Origin: Lithobates sylvaticus
Lineage: Eukaryota; Chordata; Amphibia; Anura; Ranidae
Direction of reading: 5' to 3'
DNA length: 64,000 nucleotides
Assembly: GCA_028564925.1 (NCBI GenBank)
Contig: CM053030.1
Span: forward strand, 404,565,603 to 404,629,602
Position 1 is the stretch's first letter. Every line of letters starts with the position of its first letter. Under the pieces are notes generated by a model, which was given only the letters and a program-made list of their open reading frames with translations, was not told where the DNA came from and made no database searches. Below are positions 45,516 to 56,827 of the stretch, piece by piece. The position numbers were made by a program, and so were the translations under genes.

Positions 45516-46208
45516 AGTGTTTGTTACCCTAAAAAAAAAAAAAAATTATCCTGTTCCCTTAAAGCATGAATAACAGCACAGTGCTTGTGCTGTGTCATTT
45601 GGCCCCCTGTATAACCTAAGAAACCTGGCTGACCCTGCCTGGTTCTGCCCTCCCCCTTGTAAACTGACCATGGTTTATCATGACTGCTGAGCCTTGACAC
45701 TGTGGTCAGTTTACGTGCCTCGGTCATTCGCAGCTCTGCTCTCTGCTCTCCCCCATCCCCTCCCTGCCTGTCATCTCGAGACACTGCCCGCCCCTCTGCT
45801 TCTGCTGCTATAAAAAACTATATTATATGCATACCATCCCATCTGTTATATAACGCTATGTGTCCCAGTGCCTATGCTCTATAAAAACAATGTCGATTTC
45901 TACCTTATCTCAGATTTCTACCTTATCTCAATGCCGATTCCTACCTTATCCTGGAACTCATGTGAATGCTGGTCTCTTTGCTCCTCTCCTCCCCTCCTCC
46001 CAGCTGACGTCAGCAGGCGTTCTCAGCCCCTCCTGTTATAGCTGTCAGTCGGGGAGAGGAGAGAGCCGTGGAGTCACGTAAGCGCCTGGAGACGCTCTAA
46101 GATTAGGTAGAAATCTGCATTGTTTTTGTACAGCACAGACACTGGGACACATAGTGTTATAAAGCAGATAGGGTGGTATACATATGATATAATGGCTTAA
46201 CAACCACT
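45516..46208. mobile_element. TTAA MITE, AGTGTTTGTTACCC family
   Basis: TTAA lies at 45512-45515 and 46209-46212. The ends are AGTGTTTGTTACCC and the complement of AGTGGTTGTTAAGCC. Internally, CAGTGCTTGTGCTG, a TTCTACCTTATCTCA direct repeat (45899-45930) and TAGAAATCTGCATTG suggest palindromic subterminal regions. It is non-coding. Confidence 0.75.
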
Positions 46209-46249
46209 TTAAGACCCAAAAGATTATAAAATTGTTTTAAATTTAGCAA

Positions 46250-46540
46250 GTCTAATTGGTGTAGGGTAGGTGCGATTGAGAATTAGCTTATCAGAAACGT
46301 CATTCTATTATTTGTCAAAACCTGCTCCCAGTCCTCGTTATCCATGGAGCCCAATTCTTCTTTCCACAAAAAGGCCAAAACTTGTGCTAAGCAGGCTTGT
46401 GAAGAAGTACATAGATCAGAAATCAGTTGCTTAGAGGAAGGTCTACTCAAGGTAGTAGCCAACAAATTGCCCGAGATCAAGCATCCAAACTGTGTAAATA
46501 AATGCATGGTGTAGCTGGAGATAACAAAAAACATATTATT
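46250..46540 (-). pseudogene. LINE-1 ORF2 C-terminal fragment
   Basis: The minus-strand frame contains LISDLCTSSQACLAQVLAFL, then WKEELG and DEDWEQVL-like sequence. This matches the arrangement W-x3-LG...W in the region downstream of the reverse transcriptase in L1 ORF2 proteins. It ends in an in-frame stop near 46283. It is in the same orientation as the L1 pieces at 47640-49860 and may be the far end of the same copy after a deletion. Confidence 0.6.
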
Positions 46541-47635
46541 AGGTAGTTGAAATTACTCTGTAAGCATTTGAAATGATTTGAGACTTTCTCTATCAATAAT
46601 GTTGGCCCTCAGTCACGTTTTTTTGCTGTCTGTGTCCGTTGCAGTGAAATCATCTGTCACAAATAGCAAAAAAAACTAATTTTTTTAAAGGAAGATATTT
46701 TTCTCAGGCTTTTATAGATGTCTGTGTTTCTGTTTGAGAGATTTCCCTTATTTCATATTGTAGAGACAACGGTTACAAGAACAAGAAGTGAAGCAAAATC
46801 TCCCCAGTGGGGATAAAGATACTATAGCTATTCTTACTCATCTCATCCAACACTAAAAAATATTTGGCTTTAGTTGGCATTTAACAGAAAATATATTTAT
46901 CCTAAGACCCACAGTGGTCAATCTTTTTTATCTTATTAAATTTGATTTTCTTAAAGTATAGAGACTGTTCACTTTGCTTAGTAAATATGGACAAACAGTA
47001 CCAGCAGACTCTTTATAGAGACGTTCCTATGATGAACAATGTAGGGTGGAGATGGATTTTGTTATCATGCTGGCACAAAGACATCTTTACACCAGTTGGA
47101 GACTAGAAGGACCTGCTATGGCGCTTTTGGATTAGGTTGTTTTGTTAACCTATATGCCTCATCAATAGTGCTATTTTACACTATGCACATGGAAGTTGTT
47201 TTTTTTTTTTTTTTTTTGCTTTTAATGCATTTAAAATGGGATTTCCAGATTGGAAGTTCCTTTGTCCTGCTTTTTCTTCTACTCTAATAGGATTTAAAAA
47301 TTGCCTATCAAATTGATAATAACCCCTTGCAGGCTTTGGCCTGTCATTTACATGGAAGGTCAACACTATTTGCTGAGTTGCGCTTTAGTTGTGGGTGAAG
47401 ACATGCAGTGTACCATTACACTGTATGTGGACTAGAAAATACATATTCACTATTTTAACTGTTTGATTCCCAGAACATTTATGGACTGATTTGTGAATTT
47501 TTAAATAGATGGCAGCAGTTATATAGTACATATTCAAATTTCTGTAATATTTTAGAGCAGAGTTCTATCATCTATTTTTAGTAATTGGGTAAGCAGTGTT
47601 TATATAAATCATCCAATTAGATGCAAGGCAAAAGC
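46541..47635. other. No gene seen; MITE remnant possible
   Basis: GAGATTTCCCTTATTTC...GAAGTGAAGCAAAATCTCCC near 46740-46805 is a diverged relative of the TTAA MITE interior at 11660-12173. A T-run lies at 47198-47217. No coding signal. Confidence 0.35.
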
Positions 47636-47639
47636 CGGG

Positions 47640-47900
47640 TTTTTTTTTTTGGCTTGCGGGCCGTGCCCTTTACGAGAATAAATCTGCCCTCCGGGGGCCC
47701 TGTGTTCTAGTTGGGGTGTGAACTTGCAGTTCTTAGAAATTAGGATAGCTTCTCCTTTAGTTTTATCCTCAGCGTTTGCAAGGAAAAATTTCAGGAATTT
47801 GGCATATAAGAAGGAAGGGTTACACCGCTTTGGAAAATGGGTCTCCTGAAGTAGGACAATATCTATTTTTTGGGAGCAAAGAGAAAGAAAATAAAGAAGA
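47640..47900 (-). pseudogene. LINE-1 ORF2 endonuclease-domain fragment
   Basis: On the minus strand the sequence reads IDIVLLQETHF, followed by a LANAEDKT-like stretch and then AILISKNCKFTP. This corresponds to the L1 apurinic-type endonuclease motif LQETH and the following GVAIL strand. Only about 85 codons are present, with frame changes, and the reverse transcriptase is missing. Confidence 0.72.
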
Positions 47901-48500
47901 GGAGAGGGGAGCCCTCTAGGAGCTCCAGTGGGCAGGAGAAACAGGCTATCTCGCTGTCCACAAAACTTACAGTCTATTCAGCCTCTGCTAGAGAGGCTAA
48001 AGTCCCACCAAATGGGCATGGAAAGACCATAACCACTGGGTAGGGGAGGTGCATAAACATACCACCCCGGCAGAAACGCACCAAAACGTATAAACAGTTG
48101 AAAACTGAAACTGTAAAATCTGACTACAACTCATCTAATGTGGTAATTAAACCATAAGTGACCCACGTTGAATAGGTTGGAGGAAGACATGGGGAGGAGG
48201 GGAGTGTGGAGACTAAATGGGTGGGATAGGCAGGTGGGGCGAAGGGGTGGGGTAGGGTGGTTAGGGGGGATTAGGGCTTAGATCAAAAGTTTGATAGCTA
48301 TGTGGTGTGGATAAACCATGCAGAATGAGAGTTCATCTAGTGCACTACAGTCCCGAGACTTTGGAGTCATAACTGGGGTCTAGATAGCTATATAGGGAGT
48401 CTTTGTTCCAGAGTAACATTACAGGGGTCTGGATGATGTTATAAACGGTTCAAACAGGCAAAAAATATGTAAAACAATATGAAAGTATCTCTGTAAGATT
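47901..48500 (-). other. LINE-1 region between ORF1 and ORF2
   Basis: This stretch lies between the ORF1 remnant and the endonuclease remnant in the correct order and orientation, so I take it as the inter-ORF region plus the lost ORF2 start. No coding frame is seen. Confidence 0.45.
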
Positions 48501-48519
48501 CATGGCTGAACGGATCATT

Positions 48520-49630
48520 TTCTATTGTCTGTTTAGGACCAGAAAAGGGTGTGTGTCCACTCTGTCCTCTTCATAAGTCAGGGAGGTCTGCCTTCCTTGG
48601 ATCGCTTGAAGTTGGATTTGTTCCATACTGGAGAAATGGGGCTGGATGGTGTTTGATGTTTTGTGGCTCCCGATTGGGATTTTAATGGGGGTTTCAGGGG
48701 GGCCCAGTGTGATTAATCTCAGACCCAGCAGAAGTTTCTCACACTCCTGGAGACTGGAGTAAGTTTTTTGATTTGAAGGCAAACTTAAGAGTAAATGGGA
48801 AGGCCCACTAGTACTTGATTTCTTTCTGGGAAAGAACCGTGAGCAGGGGTTTCAGGAACCGCCTCCTTTGAATGGTTGAGGGAAAAATGTCTGCAAAGAT
48901 CTGGGCTGGATGATTTTGGCAGAGAAGTGGTGTTTGCGTGTGGGATCTTTTCATGATCTTCTCCTTCACCATGTAGAAATGTGTCACCACTACATTTTTA
49001 GGGGCTCCGTCCTTTCTTGGGGGGGGGGGGGCAGAGCTCTATGTGCTCTATCCAATTCCAGCTTATGCGGAGTCTTGGACTGCTGATGTGATGTCTGTGA
49101 TAGACTCTGGGAGTACCCTTATCCTGAAATGATACCTTCTTGATCTGTTTTCAAAATCATCGATCTTGGATAGAGCTGTGTCCAGCTGTTCCTGCAGTAC
49201 GTGAATGTGATCAGAGTTTTGATTGGCCCTGGCTACTGTGGTGTCCAGCTTGTATTCAATGGCCCCCATCCTGTCTCCTAGGTTATGAAAATCAGCCTTA
49301 ATGTCTCCCATAATTTTTGCTGCAGTGTTGGTTAGGCCCCTGTTCAGTAATTCCGACAGTATTGAATAGGTCAGCCGTGTTTATGAGGGTGTCTCAGGTA
49401 CCTTGCCTAGGCTGGTATGGGGAGGCCAAGTAGGCCTCAGCAGGCCCCATAGGTGAAAGCATGTAATCCTCCATGGTGCAGCCTATGAGCGACTCTGTGG
49501 AGTCTGGGGAAGGTGCCACAGCATGGCAGATACTCACAGTATGACCCGGGGGTGTCTGCAGGGGGTCTAGAGCCAGGTGCTCAATGAGTTCCTCCTCCAT
49601 GTCAGTACAGGACTGTGCCACGGCTGCCAT
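48520..49630 (-). pseudogene. LINE-1 ORF1 (RNA-binding protein), broken
   Basis: The minus strand starts at ATG 49630 with MAAVAQSCTDMEEELIEHLA. It continues into a coiled coil (49160-49311: DRMGAIEYKLDTTV and HIHVLQEQLDTALSKIDDFE). That ends in the conserved ENRSRRYHFRIRVLPES motif leading to the RRM, then FADIFPSTIQRRRFLKPLL (about 48870) and a C-terminal domain. About 370 codons fits a full ORF1. Frame changes separate the blocks near 49390, 49060 and 48800. The RRM/CTD order and the RSRR motif identify it as L1 ORF1. Confidence 0.85.
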
Positions 49631-49639
49631 CTTGGAAAT

Positions 49640-49860
49640 GAATGGCTCGGGATTGGGCTAAATTGTGGCCGTAGGTCTCTTATGGCTGAGCACCTGGACA
49701 TGTACAGACTCCTTGGGGTTTCCACCAGATGATGGCGTGGTCTGATGCCGTCCCGCTAGTCGCAGTCAGTTGCTGTGTTCACCATTAGGCCGGGGTGGTG
49801 CAGAGCTCCAGGCTTAGGCGGCCATCTTGGAGTCCTCCGCGCATCACTGTACCATGTGAT
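49640..49860 (-). promoter_or_regulatory. LINE-1 5' untranslated region with YY1-like sites
   Basis: Upstream of ORF1 the minus strand reads CTCCAAGATGGCCGCCTAAG (49815-49834). Its AAGATGGCCGCC resembles the YY1 site found at the very start of mammalian L1 promoters. A second AAGATGGCAGCC overlaps the ORF1 start codon. The sequence upstream of 49860 is unrelated, so the element probably starts here and was full length at its 5' end. Confidence 0.55.
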
Positions 49861-49869
49861 CAAATTAAC

Positions 49870-50790
49870 CATGATAATAGCGGAAAATTTTAAAGGCATT
49901 TAGAGGCAGAAAAAACCCTTCTGGTTTGCGTTTTTGAGAGACGTTTTCTGGAACGCGCCTAAGCTCCCGTACATTAATTATATGAGCGTTATTTTCTGCG
50001 CAAAAGAACTGGTATATTTTTTAACGCCCAGTGTGCATGGGCTCTTACTTTATCTCAGTACTGCACATTGATATTCTCTTCATGTCATGCAGCTAAGGAG
50101 TTAAACACATAATGGATCTTCATAAAACTGTTAGCTATCCAAACTAATTTTATCTTCTGTTAAACTACTTTGTAATTGATCTCTGTATATACTTTTCTAA
50201 TGCCTTACTGTGCAAATTTATATTTGTTCTAAGTGTAGCACTTTGTACTCTCAAGCAGAAAGCTAGTATAAAATGACTTCTAGTAGTAAATGTCATGAGT
50301 CAGCCTCTTATGACACGTCTATGAATAGTATGCCCTGTGCTTGTATTTTGGAAAGTCAGGATAGCATTGAGAGGGCTATTAATCAAAATGGCTTAGGCAA
50401 AGGTATATAAAAAAAGTTAACTGCTTCTCATATCTACAAAGATTTTATGATCGTTCATGAACATAATCAGGCTTATGTAATAAGGAACTGCAATGTGTAA
50501 TGATGATGTGCAAAGTGCAGTAGCGATCAATAAGATTTCAGATTTTACTGAGCTGACCCCATTTAGCTGCAATTCAATTGGTTGCTTTTGGTTACTGCAA
50601 TGTGCACATAGTCATTGCTATTGATCATCGAATCACTAGGGATAGGACCTATAGATTGATCTGCTCAATATACTAGTAAAGGAAACTTTGGGACCTAATA
50701 AAGAAGCACATTATTGCAATGATATTATTGGGGGAGCCCTGCAACCCTGTAAAACCTAATAAAAGCAGGATCATTATAAATACATTCTAC
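49870..50790. other. No gene seen
   Basis: AT-rich spacer without recognisable signals. Confidence 0.4.
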
Positions 50791-50797
50791 ATTCTAC

Positions 50798-51832
50798 ATT
50801 CCGGTTCGGTTCGCAGCAGAACATGCGAATAGGCAAAAAATTTGTGCGAACATCATTAAAGTCTATGGGACGCGAACGTGAAAAATCAAAAGTGCTAATT
50901 TTAAAGGCTTATATGCAACTTATTACCATAAAAAGTGTTTGGGGACTTGGGTCCTGCCCCAGCGGACATGTATCAATGCAAAAAAAAGTTTTCAAAATGG
51001 CTGTTTTTTCAGGCGCAATGATTTTATTAATGCTTAAAGTGAAACAATAAAAATGAAATATTTTTTAAATATTGTGCCTGGGGGGTTTCCTTAGTCTGCC
51101 TGTAAAGTAGCGCATCTTTCCCATGTTTATAACAGTACCACAGTAAAATTACATTTCTAAAGGAAAAAATGTAATTTAAAACTGCTCGCGACTGTAATGT
51201 ATTGTCGGATCCCGTCAATATAGATAAAATCACTGAAAAAGACGGCGTGCCAAAAATACAAAAAAAAAAAAAAGTGTGGGTGCCCCCCTAAAATCCATAC
51301 CAGGCCCTTCAGGTCTGGTATGTATATTAAGGGGAACCCCTCACCAGTTATTATTTTTTTAAATGGCGTGGGGGGCCCCCAGGCACTATATACTCTGAAC
51401 AGCAGTATATATACTATACAGACTATATACTCTGCAGAAAAATTGGGCCTTATGTGTTGATGGTGCCAGAACACTGTAACCCTTCCCAGTTACTTTTGTT
51501 GGGCACAGGAACGAGCCCTGCTGTGAAATATTATATCAAAAATTTTAATTACATGCCCCTGTTAAACAGGGGCAGACAAATTGGGCCTTTGGTTTTGGTG
51601 GCGCCAAAACTCTGTTACCCCTCACAGTTACTCTTGTTGGGTGCAAGAACGGGCCCTGTTGTTAAATATTATATCAAAAATTGAAATTACATGCCCCTGT
51701 TAAACAGGGGCAGACAAATTGGGCCTTTGGTTTTGGTGGCGCCAAAACTCTGTTATCCCTCACAGTTACTCTTGTTGGGTGCAAGAACGGGCCCTGCTGT
51801 TAAATATTTTTAAAAAAATTGTAATTACAATC
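50798..51832 (+). mobile_element. Partial copy of the large hAT family (terminal and subterminal region)
   Basis: The copy starts in CGGTTCGGTTCGCAGCAGAA (compare 24819). ATTAAAGTCTATGGGACGCG and a conserved body with GGACTTGGGTCCTGCCCCAG follow. TACCAGGCCCTTCAGGTCTG comes next, and then the subterminal array. It lacks the extreme terminus and any transposase. It is non-coding. Confidence 0.6.
51430..51832 (+). repeat. Subterminal array, 138-bp units
   Basis: About three units contain CATGCCCCTGTTAAACAGGG, then CAGACAAATTGGGCC, then GGTGGCGCCAAAACTCTGTT. Palindromes start at 51554 and 51692, 138 bp apart. The unit is homologous to that of the array at 25135-25870. Confidence 0.85.
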
Positions 51833-51882
51833 CAGAGATCTATTTATCCTGTGAAACTGTATGTACACTTGTTCTGTGTTAA

Positions 51883-52313
51883 AGCGGTTGTATACTGCTG
51901 GACATGTTCTTTTCTTCCTGCAAGGTAAAGTCATAATGTGCTAGTGTGCATCACATACTAGCACAATATATGACACTTACCTTAAAACGAAGCTGTTCCA
52001 GTGCCGCAATGTCAGCGATGTAGTGGCTTCCATTTTCACCCATCTTGCTTCCAGGTTCGGAGGCTGTCCGGAGCCGCGATAATGTCACTACCGCGCATAC
52101 ATGTGGGAGCTGCCATTCACGGCACATGGCTCGGAAGGAACGGCACCCGTGGCCATACCTTCAGAGCGCATGCGCCGGTGATGTCACTGGCTGCATGTAA
52201 TGCAAATATCTCCTAAATGGTACATGTTTAGGAGATATTTACACTACCTATAGGTAAGCCTTATTATAGGCTTACCTATAGGTAAATGTTAGCAGAGAAA
52301 GTTCACTTCCTCT
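51883..52313. mobile_element. TTAA MITE, AGCGGTTGTATAC family
   Basis: TTAA lies at 51879-51882 and 52314-52317. The left half matches 10757-11208 (CTTCCTGCAAGGTAAAG, then a TGCTAGTGTG...CACATACTAGCA hairpin, then GACACTTACCT). The right half has AGGAGATATTTACACTACCT and a palindromic ACCTATAGGTAAGCC...GGCTTACCTATAGGT. It is non-coding. Confidence 0.83.
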
Positions 52314-52317
52314 TTAA

Positions 52318-54025
52318 TAGGGGGAATCAAATGTTATTTCCTCTCCAGGTCAAATGTTACTCATTCATAAAAAATAGCATTAATCAGGAAAATGCTGCAT
52401 TACAGCCACTTGACAAAGATGACGATCATAATAAATTCTAATTTCTAGTTCAATCTATTCTGTATGATTTAATAATACTCGACCTGGAAATAAAATGGCC
52501 TAATAACATTCAGATTCACAGAATAAATGGCTCTGCAATTTTTATAAATACACCCTTAAAGTATGTGTGTAGACAAACTTTTTTCTTTTTTTTGGAAGAG
52601 TGTTTAAGGGTTACGATCCCAATCAGGTTATATTTTTGCTGTCTGTCCTCCACTAGGGAGATATCTCTCTCCTTCCTCTCCTGGAGACACAACAGGAAAG
52701 GATAGGAAACATCCCCAAAGTGTGGGAAACTTCCAATCTTTGTCATTATAACATTTGGCCCTTTGGGGTATTTACCCTATTTGTGTACAGCCTGTGCTGC
52801 AAGACTTTGGTTTCCTTGTTGCACTTGAGCCATAGATCCACATAGATGTGGCTGTCTTCTCAGGCAACAGACCCATAGCAGTCTATAGAAATCTACTGTG
52901 CAGGCTCTGCAAGGACTTTTAAAATGTGTTCTGTTGTAAATTCCAATATACAGTGCAATACATATGACATTCAATGACAGTCTGTGCAGACAGTATTGGC
53001 ACCCTGAGGATACAGAACCTGAATCCAGCGCAGTTTTACTTCAGATAAATTCAATACAGGGGATGTTTTCTCAAGTGTGAGAAGACAATGACTTCCCAAG
53101 CTCTGTCTTTATAAAATGAAACTGTGGATCAGGGGGAAGCAGGGTGTGTCTAGCTAGGAACGGTATTAACTAGAGGCAAAACATGAGGGGGCAAACTGAG
53201 GAATATGCTAAACACACCAATAATAACATTAATAAGCATGTTGCTGTGGCAGCACAACATGCAGCACAGGATGTAAACAACAACTGGAGATGAGGTAAGT
53301 ATGTCTCTGGGCAGAGTAAGCTAGTTTAGAACAGGGAAGGGGTTGGAAATAGAATATGTTTACTTTGTTTTAAAACAGACTTAGACCCTCCTATCTTTCT
53401 ATGTCACTTTAACATCTTTTGAGGTCTGCAGTTGCTGCTAATAAACCAGCCATTTGATAAAAGCTGAGAGTTGACCTAAGCACATTGACAACTGTGACAA
53501 TTATTACCAGAGGCTTGCCTTGTATGCTGCATACACTGCACATGTGCAAGTAGGCAGAATGTAAATAAAAGCACTGCAGAAAACACCATAAAAATGTTTG
53601 ATAATTAATTAAATAACACTTAATGAACTTTTCTACCTTTTTTTTTAAGGAAACAATTAAATAAGTGGGTTCAACTCTGTTTAAACTGCAATAGTTCGCC
53701 CTCTCCAGCCTTTTTTTCTTCATCTAGCTGCTTACTTAGTGTAAAATGATAGCTTAGGCCTGCTCTGGTTTTAATTCTTTGGGACAAAATCTTCCGAATG
53801 ACTACATAGTGAGCCCTCATATACAATATGTGATTGTGGCTGTACTCCTAAACTGGAGACGCTCCAAAAATGGCCCCATTTAAGTGTTATTGGAATACAG
53901 AGAAGAAACGCAGTATTATTTAGATTTGTATGCCTACATAATTGCCAGCATTTAAAAAAAAAATAGGAGTGATGCCTTGAAGGGAACGAGAGGGTGTGGT
54001 CAAGTCATAGCTCACTGATCGCTGT
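52318..54025. other. Mostly single-copy-looking DNA, one MITE remnant
   Basis: TTAA at 52556-52559 followed by AGTATGTGTGTAGAC begins a diverged relative of the MITE at 11660-12173 (CTCTCCTGGAGACACAACAGG core), without a clear right end. The rest shows no coding or repeat signal. Confidence 0.4.
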
Positions 54026-54029
54026 CACT

Positions 54030-54984
54030 TTGTTTCTCTTGGTGGATTCCAGTAGGAAGTTGGTCCAGTAAAGTACGGTGTTCCTCAGGGCTCAATCTTG
54101 GGTCCCTTATTTTTTAGCATTTACATGTTTCCACTTGGCCAACTGCTTAGATCACATTGGCTCAATTATCACTTCAATGCTGATGACACTCAGATATACT
54201 GTACATCCACACTAAATCGGATTCTACTTTGGCTGCTTCTCTTCTATCTAACTGTATTTGTGATATAAAATGGCCCAACATTTCCTTCAATTAAACTGTG
54301 ACAAAATGAAGTCATGCTTATTGGCTCACCCCATCAATTACGTAAGGCCAGTCCTAATAGCTTATCTATAGATGGCACTGTACTTGAGCTTCAGTCCAGT
54401 TGAAAAATCTAGGGGTGATATTTGATGCTAGTTTAACCTTTGAGCCACATGCACAAAATGTTGTCAGAACATCTTTTTTCCACTTGAAACATTGCTCGGA
54501 TGCATCCTATGCTATGAGCCACTGTAGCCGAAAAGATGATCCATACATTTGTGTTCTCCCGACTACTGCAATGCTCTACTAGCTGTTGTACCTAAATCCA
54601 CTATAAATCAACTTCAATATGTTCAAAATTCTGCAGCCAGAATCCTGACTAGGACTAGTGATCATATTACCCCTATCCTGGAGTCCTTGCACTGGCTACC
54701 TGTTAGGTTTCACATAGACTTTAAGATCTTCTTGCTCACCTACAAGGCTCTTCGTGGCTTGGTACCCTATTATCTCTCTAAACTTTTTTCAACACCCCCC
54801 CCCCCCCCCCCGTAACCTCTTCTCCTCAAATTCTGGTTTACTGTGTGTCCCCCTACTTATCTACACTTCAAGGGGGACAAAGCCTTCTCCTGCTATGCTC
54901 CAAAACTCTGGAATTCCCTTCCTAAGAACGTCAGAGAGTCATCTTCTCTAAACTCATTCAAATCAAATCTAAAAACTTTTTTCT
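54030..54984 (+). pseudogene. L2/CR1-group LINE reverse transcriptase C-terminal part
   Basis: The recognisable sequence starts with [16 protein letters not shown], then NADDTQIY (the catalytic (Y/F)xDD box, here with N replacing the aromatic residue). NLGVIFDASLTFEPHAQNVV follows, then LQYVQNSAARILTRTSDHIT, PILESLHWLPVRFHIDFKI, LLTYKALRGLVPYYLS and APKLWNSLPKNVRE. This order is typical of the thumb and C-terminal part of L2/Rex1/CR1-type elements. Frameshifts are visible, for instance around 54390, 54560 and 54800, where a C-run interrupts the frame. The upstream endonuclease is absent (5' truncated). The 3' tail resumes at 56828. Confidence 0.88.
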
Positions 54985-55792
54985 TTAACCTCCCTGAGGT
55001 ATTCCCGAGTGTGGCTCGGGTGGATTTTCAGTACCAAAAGCGGTAACCCAGAGCCACACTCAGGATCGCATCGCAGGATCCAGGTACAGCTTACTTACCT
55101 TGTCCCCAGGATCCTGCGATGTCTCCCCGCAGTGTGCGGCGGCTGTGTGTCCGCTTGATTCATCACAGAGCCGAGCTCCATTCCCTGCAAGCATTGCGAC
55201 ACACGGGAACGGAGCACGTGCCAGATTCAAAAATTGAGACACACACTATACATACAGTACACTGTAATCGTACAGATTACATTACTGTATGAAATAATTT
55301 CAGATCCCTTTTGTCCCTAGTGGTTTCTCCAGTGCCCTGCATGCAGTTTTATATTATAAATACTCTTTCTGCCTGGAAACCAAAACCGTCCCTTTAAATC
55401 AAAAGCGGCTGTAGACCAGCTAGTTATTTATGATATTATAATTTATGATTTCATGTTTCAAACTTTGTCATACCCGGGATGTCTACTAGACTCTTGTTTG
55501 GATACATTTAAGTGTGTTATTCCTAAGAATTACAGGCCTACAATATAAAAAGCAAAATTTCTATGCAAAAGAATTGTACCGCATTGAGCATCAAAAATCT
55601 GAAATAATCATACTGCCAGGGACAGCGCCGCCCTGCCCCCCTCCCCTCCAGGCAGTCACAAAAAAAAAAAAATAATAAAAAAATGTTTTAATACTGGTCC
55701 TTTAAAAAAAAAAAAATACAAAAAAAGGTCCTTAAGTGCACTGTGTTCGGACGCGGGACACAGTGCGACGCCGGACACAGTGCACTTATGGG

Positions 55793-55836
55793 AAGCGCCA
55801 CGTCTATGCAATCACAAGATTGCAGACGTGGCGCTT
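55793..55836. other. Hairpin, about 20-bp arms
   Basis: AAGCGCCACGTCTATGCAAT pairs with ATTGCAGACGTGGCGCTT around a four-base loop, with a two-base bulge. It lies in the nested hAT element. A further inverted pair (CCCGGCC...GGCCGGG) follows at 55893-55928. Confidence 0.85.
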
Positions 55837-56127
55837 CATTTGTGGGCTTTTAGCCCGCCTTGCGGCGCTTTCCAAAGAACTGAGTAGCTTCTGCCCGGCC
55901 CTTGTAGTATCTATTACTACGGCCGGGCGGTTTGATTGACACCTCAGTTTGATGTCACTTCCTGTTTTCTTTCTCCCATTGCGCCCGGGAGAAAAGAAAC
56001 AGGAAGTATAAGAGGACACCGCCGTTGTGGAAGAGGACACCGCAGGACAGGAGAGGACAACACACAGCAAGCTAAGTTGTACCGCTGTGCTTCCGCAGAG
56101 AACAGGGAGGTTCGATGTGACACAGGC

Positions 56128-56350
56128 AAGGTTGCATTTGGGGGACACAGGAGGCTGCATTTGGGGGACACAGAAGGCTGAATTTGGGGGACACAGGAGG
56201 CTGCATTTGGGGGACACAGGAGGCTGCATTTTGGGGACACAGGAGGCTGAATTTGAGGGACACAGGAGGCTGCATTTGGGGGACACAGGAGGCTGCATTT
56301 GGGGGACACAGGCTGAATTTGGTGTGACACAGGTTGCATTTTATGTGACA
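56128..56350 (+). repeat. 22-bp minisatellite, about ten copies
   Basis: The unit GGCTGCATTTGGGGGACACA, with variants (GAATTT, TTTTGG), repeats with slight length changes. The Pro/Cys/Ser-rich frames on the minus strand are translations of this repeat. Confidence 0.93.
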
Positions 56351-56827
56351 CAGCCTGCATGTAAGGACGGACTCCGCTGGGGACACCTGATGGCATCTGG
56401 TGGCAGGCTCAGGGCTCCCACTGATTCTGCATTATGGTGAGTTGAATGATTTCACTTTATATTATAATGTAATAATAGTAATAATGCGCTTCAATCATCC
56501 TGACACCATAACAACCATGGTTCAGGGGTGATTGAAGTGCTAACACCAGGTGTTTGGAATATCTTTATCTGCTAATTGTTAATTTTCGAGAATACACATA
56601 TTTCTATTGTTGTGTAGGCTCTGGGCCTGCTGTCCCTCCATCTCTCTCTCCCTCTCCGTCCATCCCTCGTTCATCTCAGATGCTAACCACACCACCTTAG
56701 AGCCACGCCCACTATTTCGCTGAAACCATGCCCATTTTCACCAAGTGGGAGGTGTCAAAATGAAGAGCGAGGTCTAGCGCCCCCCCATCCTAAAACTTCA
56801 CCAGCCGCCACTGACCAGGGAGGTTAA

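Larger units (their letters stand above)
55623..56813. mobile_element. hAT element nested in the TTAA element
   Basis: The left end CAGCGCCGCC and the right end GCCGCCACTG are imperfect inverted repeats (the family consensus end would be CAGTGGCGGC). Flanks GCCAGGGA (55615-55622) and ACCAGGGA (56814-56821) give a 7 of 8 duplication. The interior has a hairpin at 55793-55836, a GGCCGGGC inverted pair, a 22-bp minisatellite and no transposase. Confidence 0.78.
54989..56823. mobile_element. TTAA-flanked element, CCTCCCTGG ends, nested in the LINE
   Basis: TTAA lies at 54985-54988 and 56824-56827. The ends CCTCCCTGAGG and CCAGGGAGG are inverted. Just inside the left end is a self-complementary ATTCCCGAGTGTGGCTCGGG...GAGCCACACTCAGGAT hairpin. 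The element is about 640 bp without the hAT insert at 55623-56813. TTAA plus CC-starting ends suggest a piggyBac-like origin, which is inference. Confidence 0.83.

Noticed and set aside
55804-56396. Minus-strand frames with repeated QPPVSPKCSLLCP, resembling a Cys-rich secreted protein
   Set aside because: They arise from the 22-bp minisatellite in the nested hAT; the same region is open in several frames on both strands.
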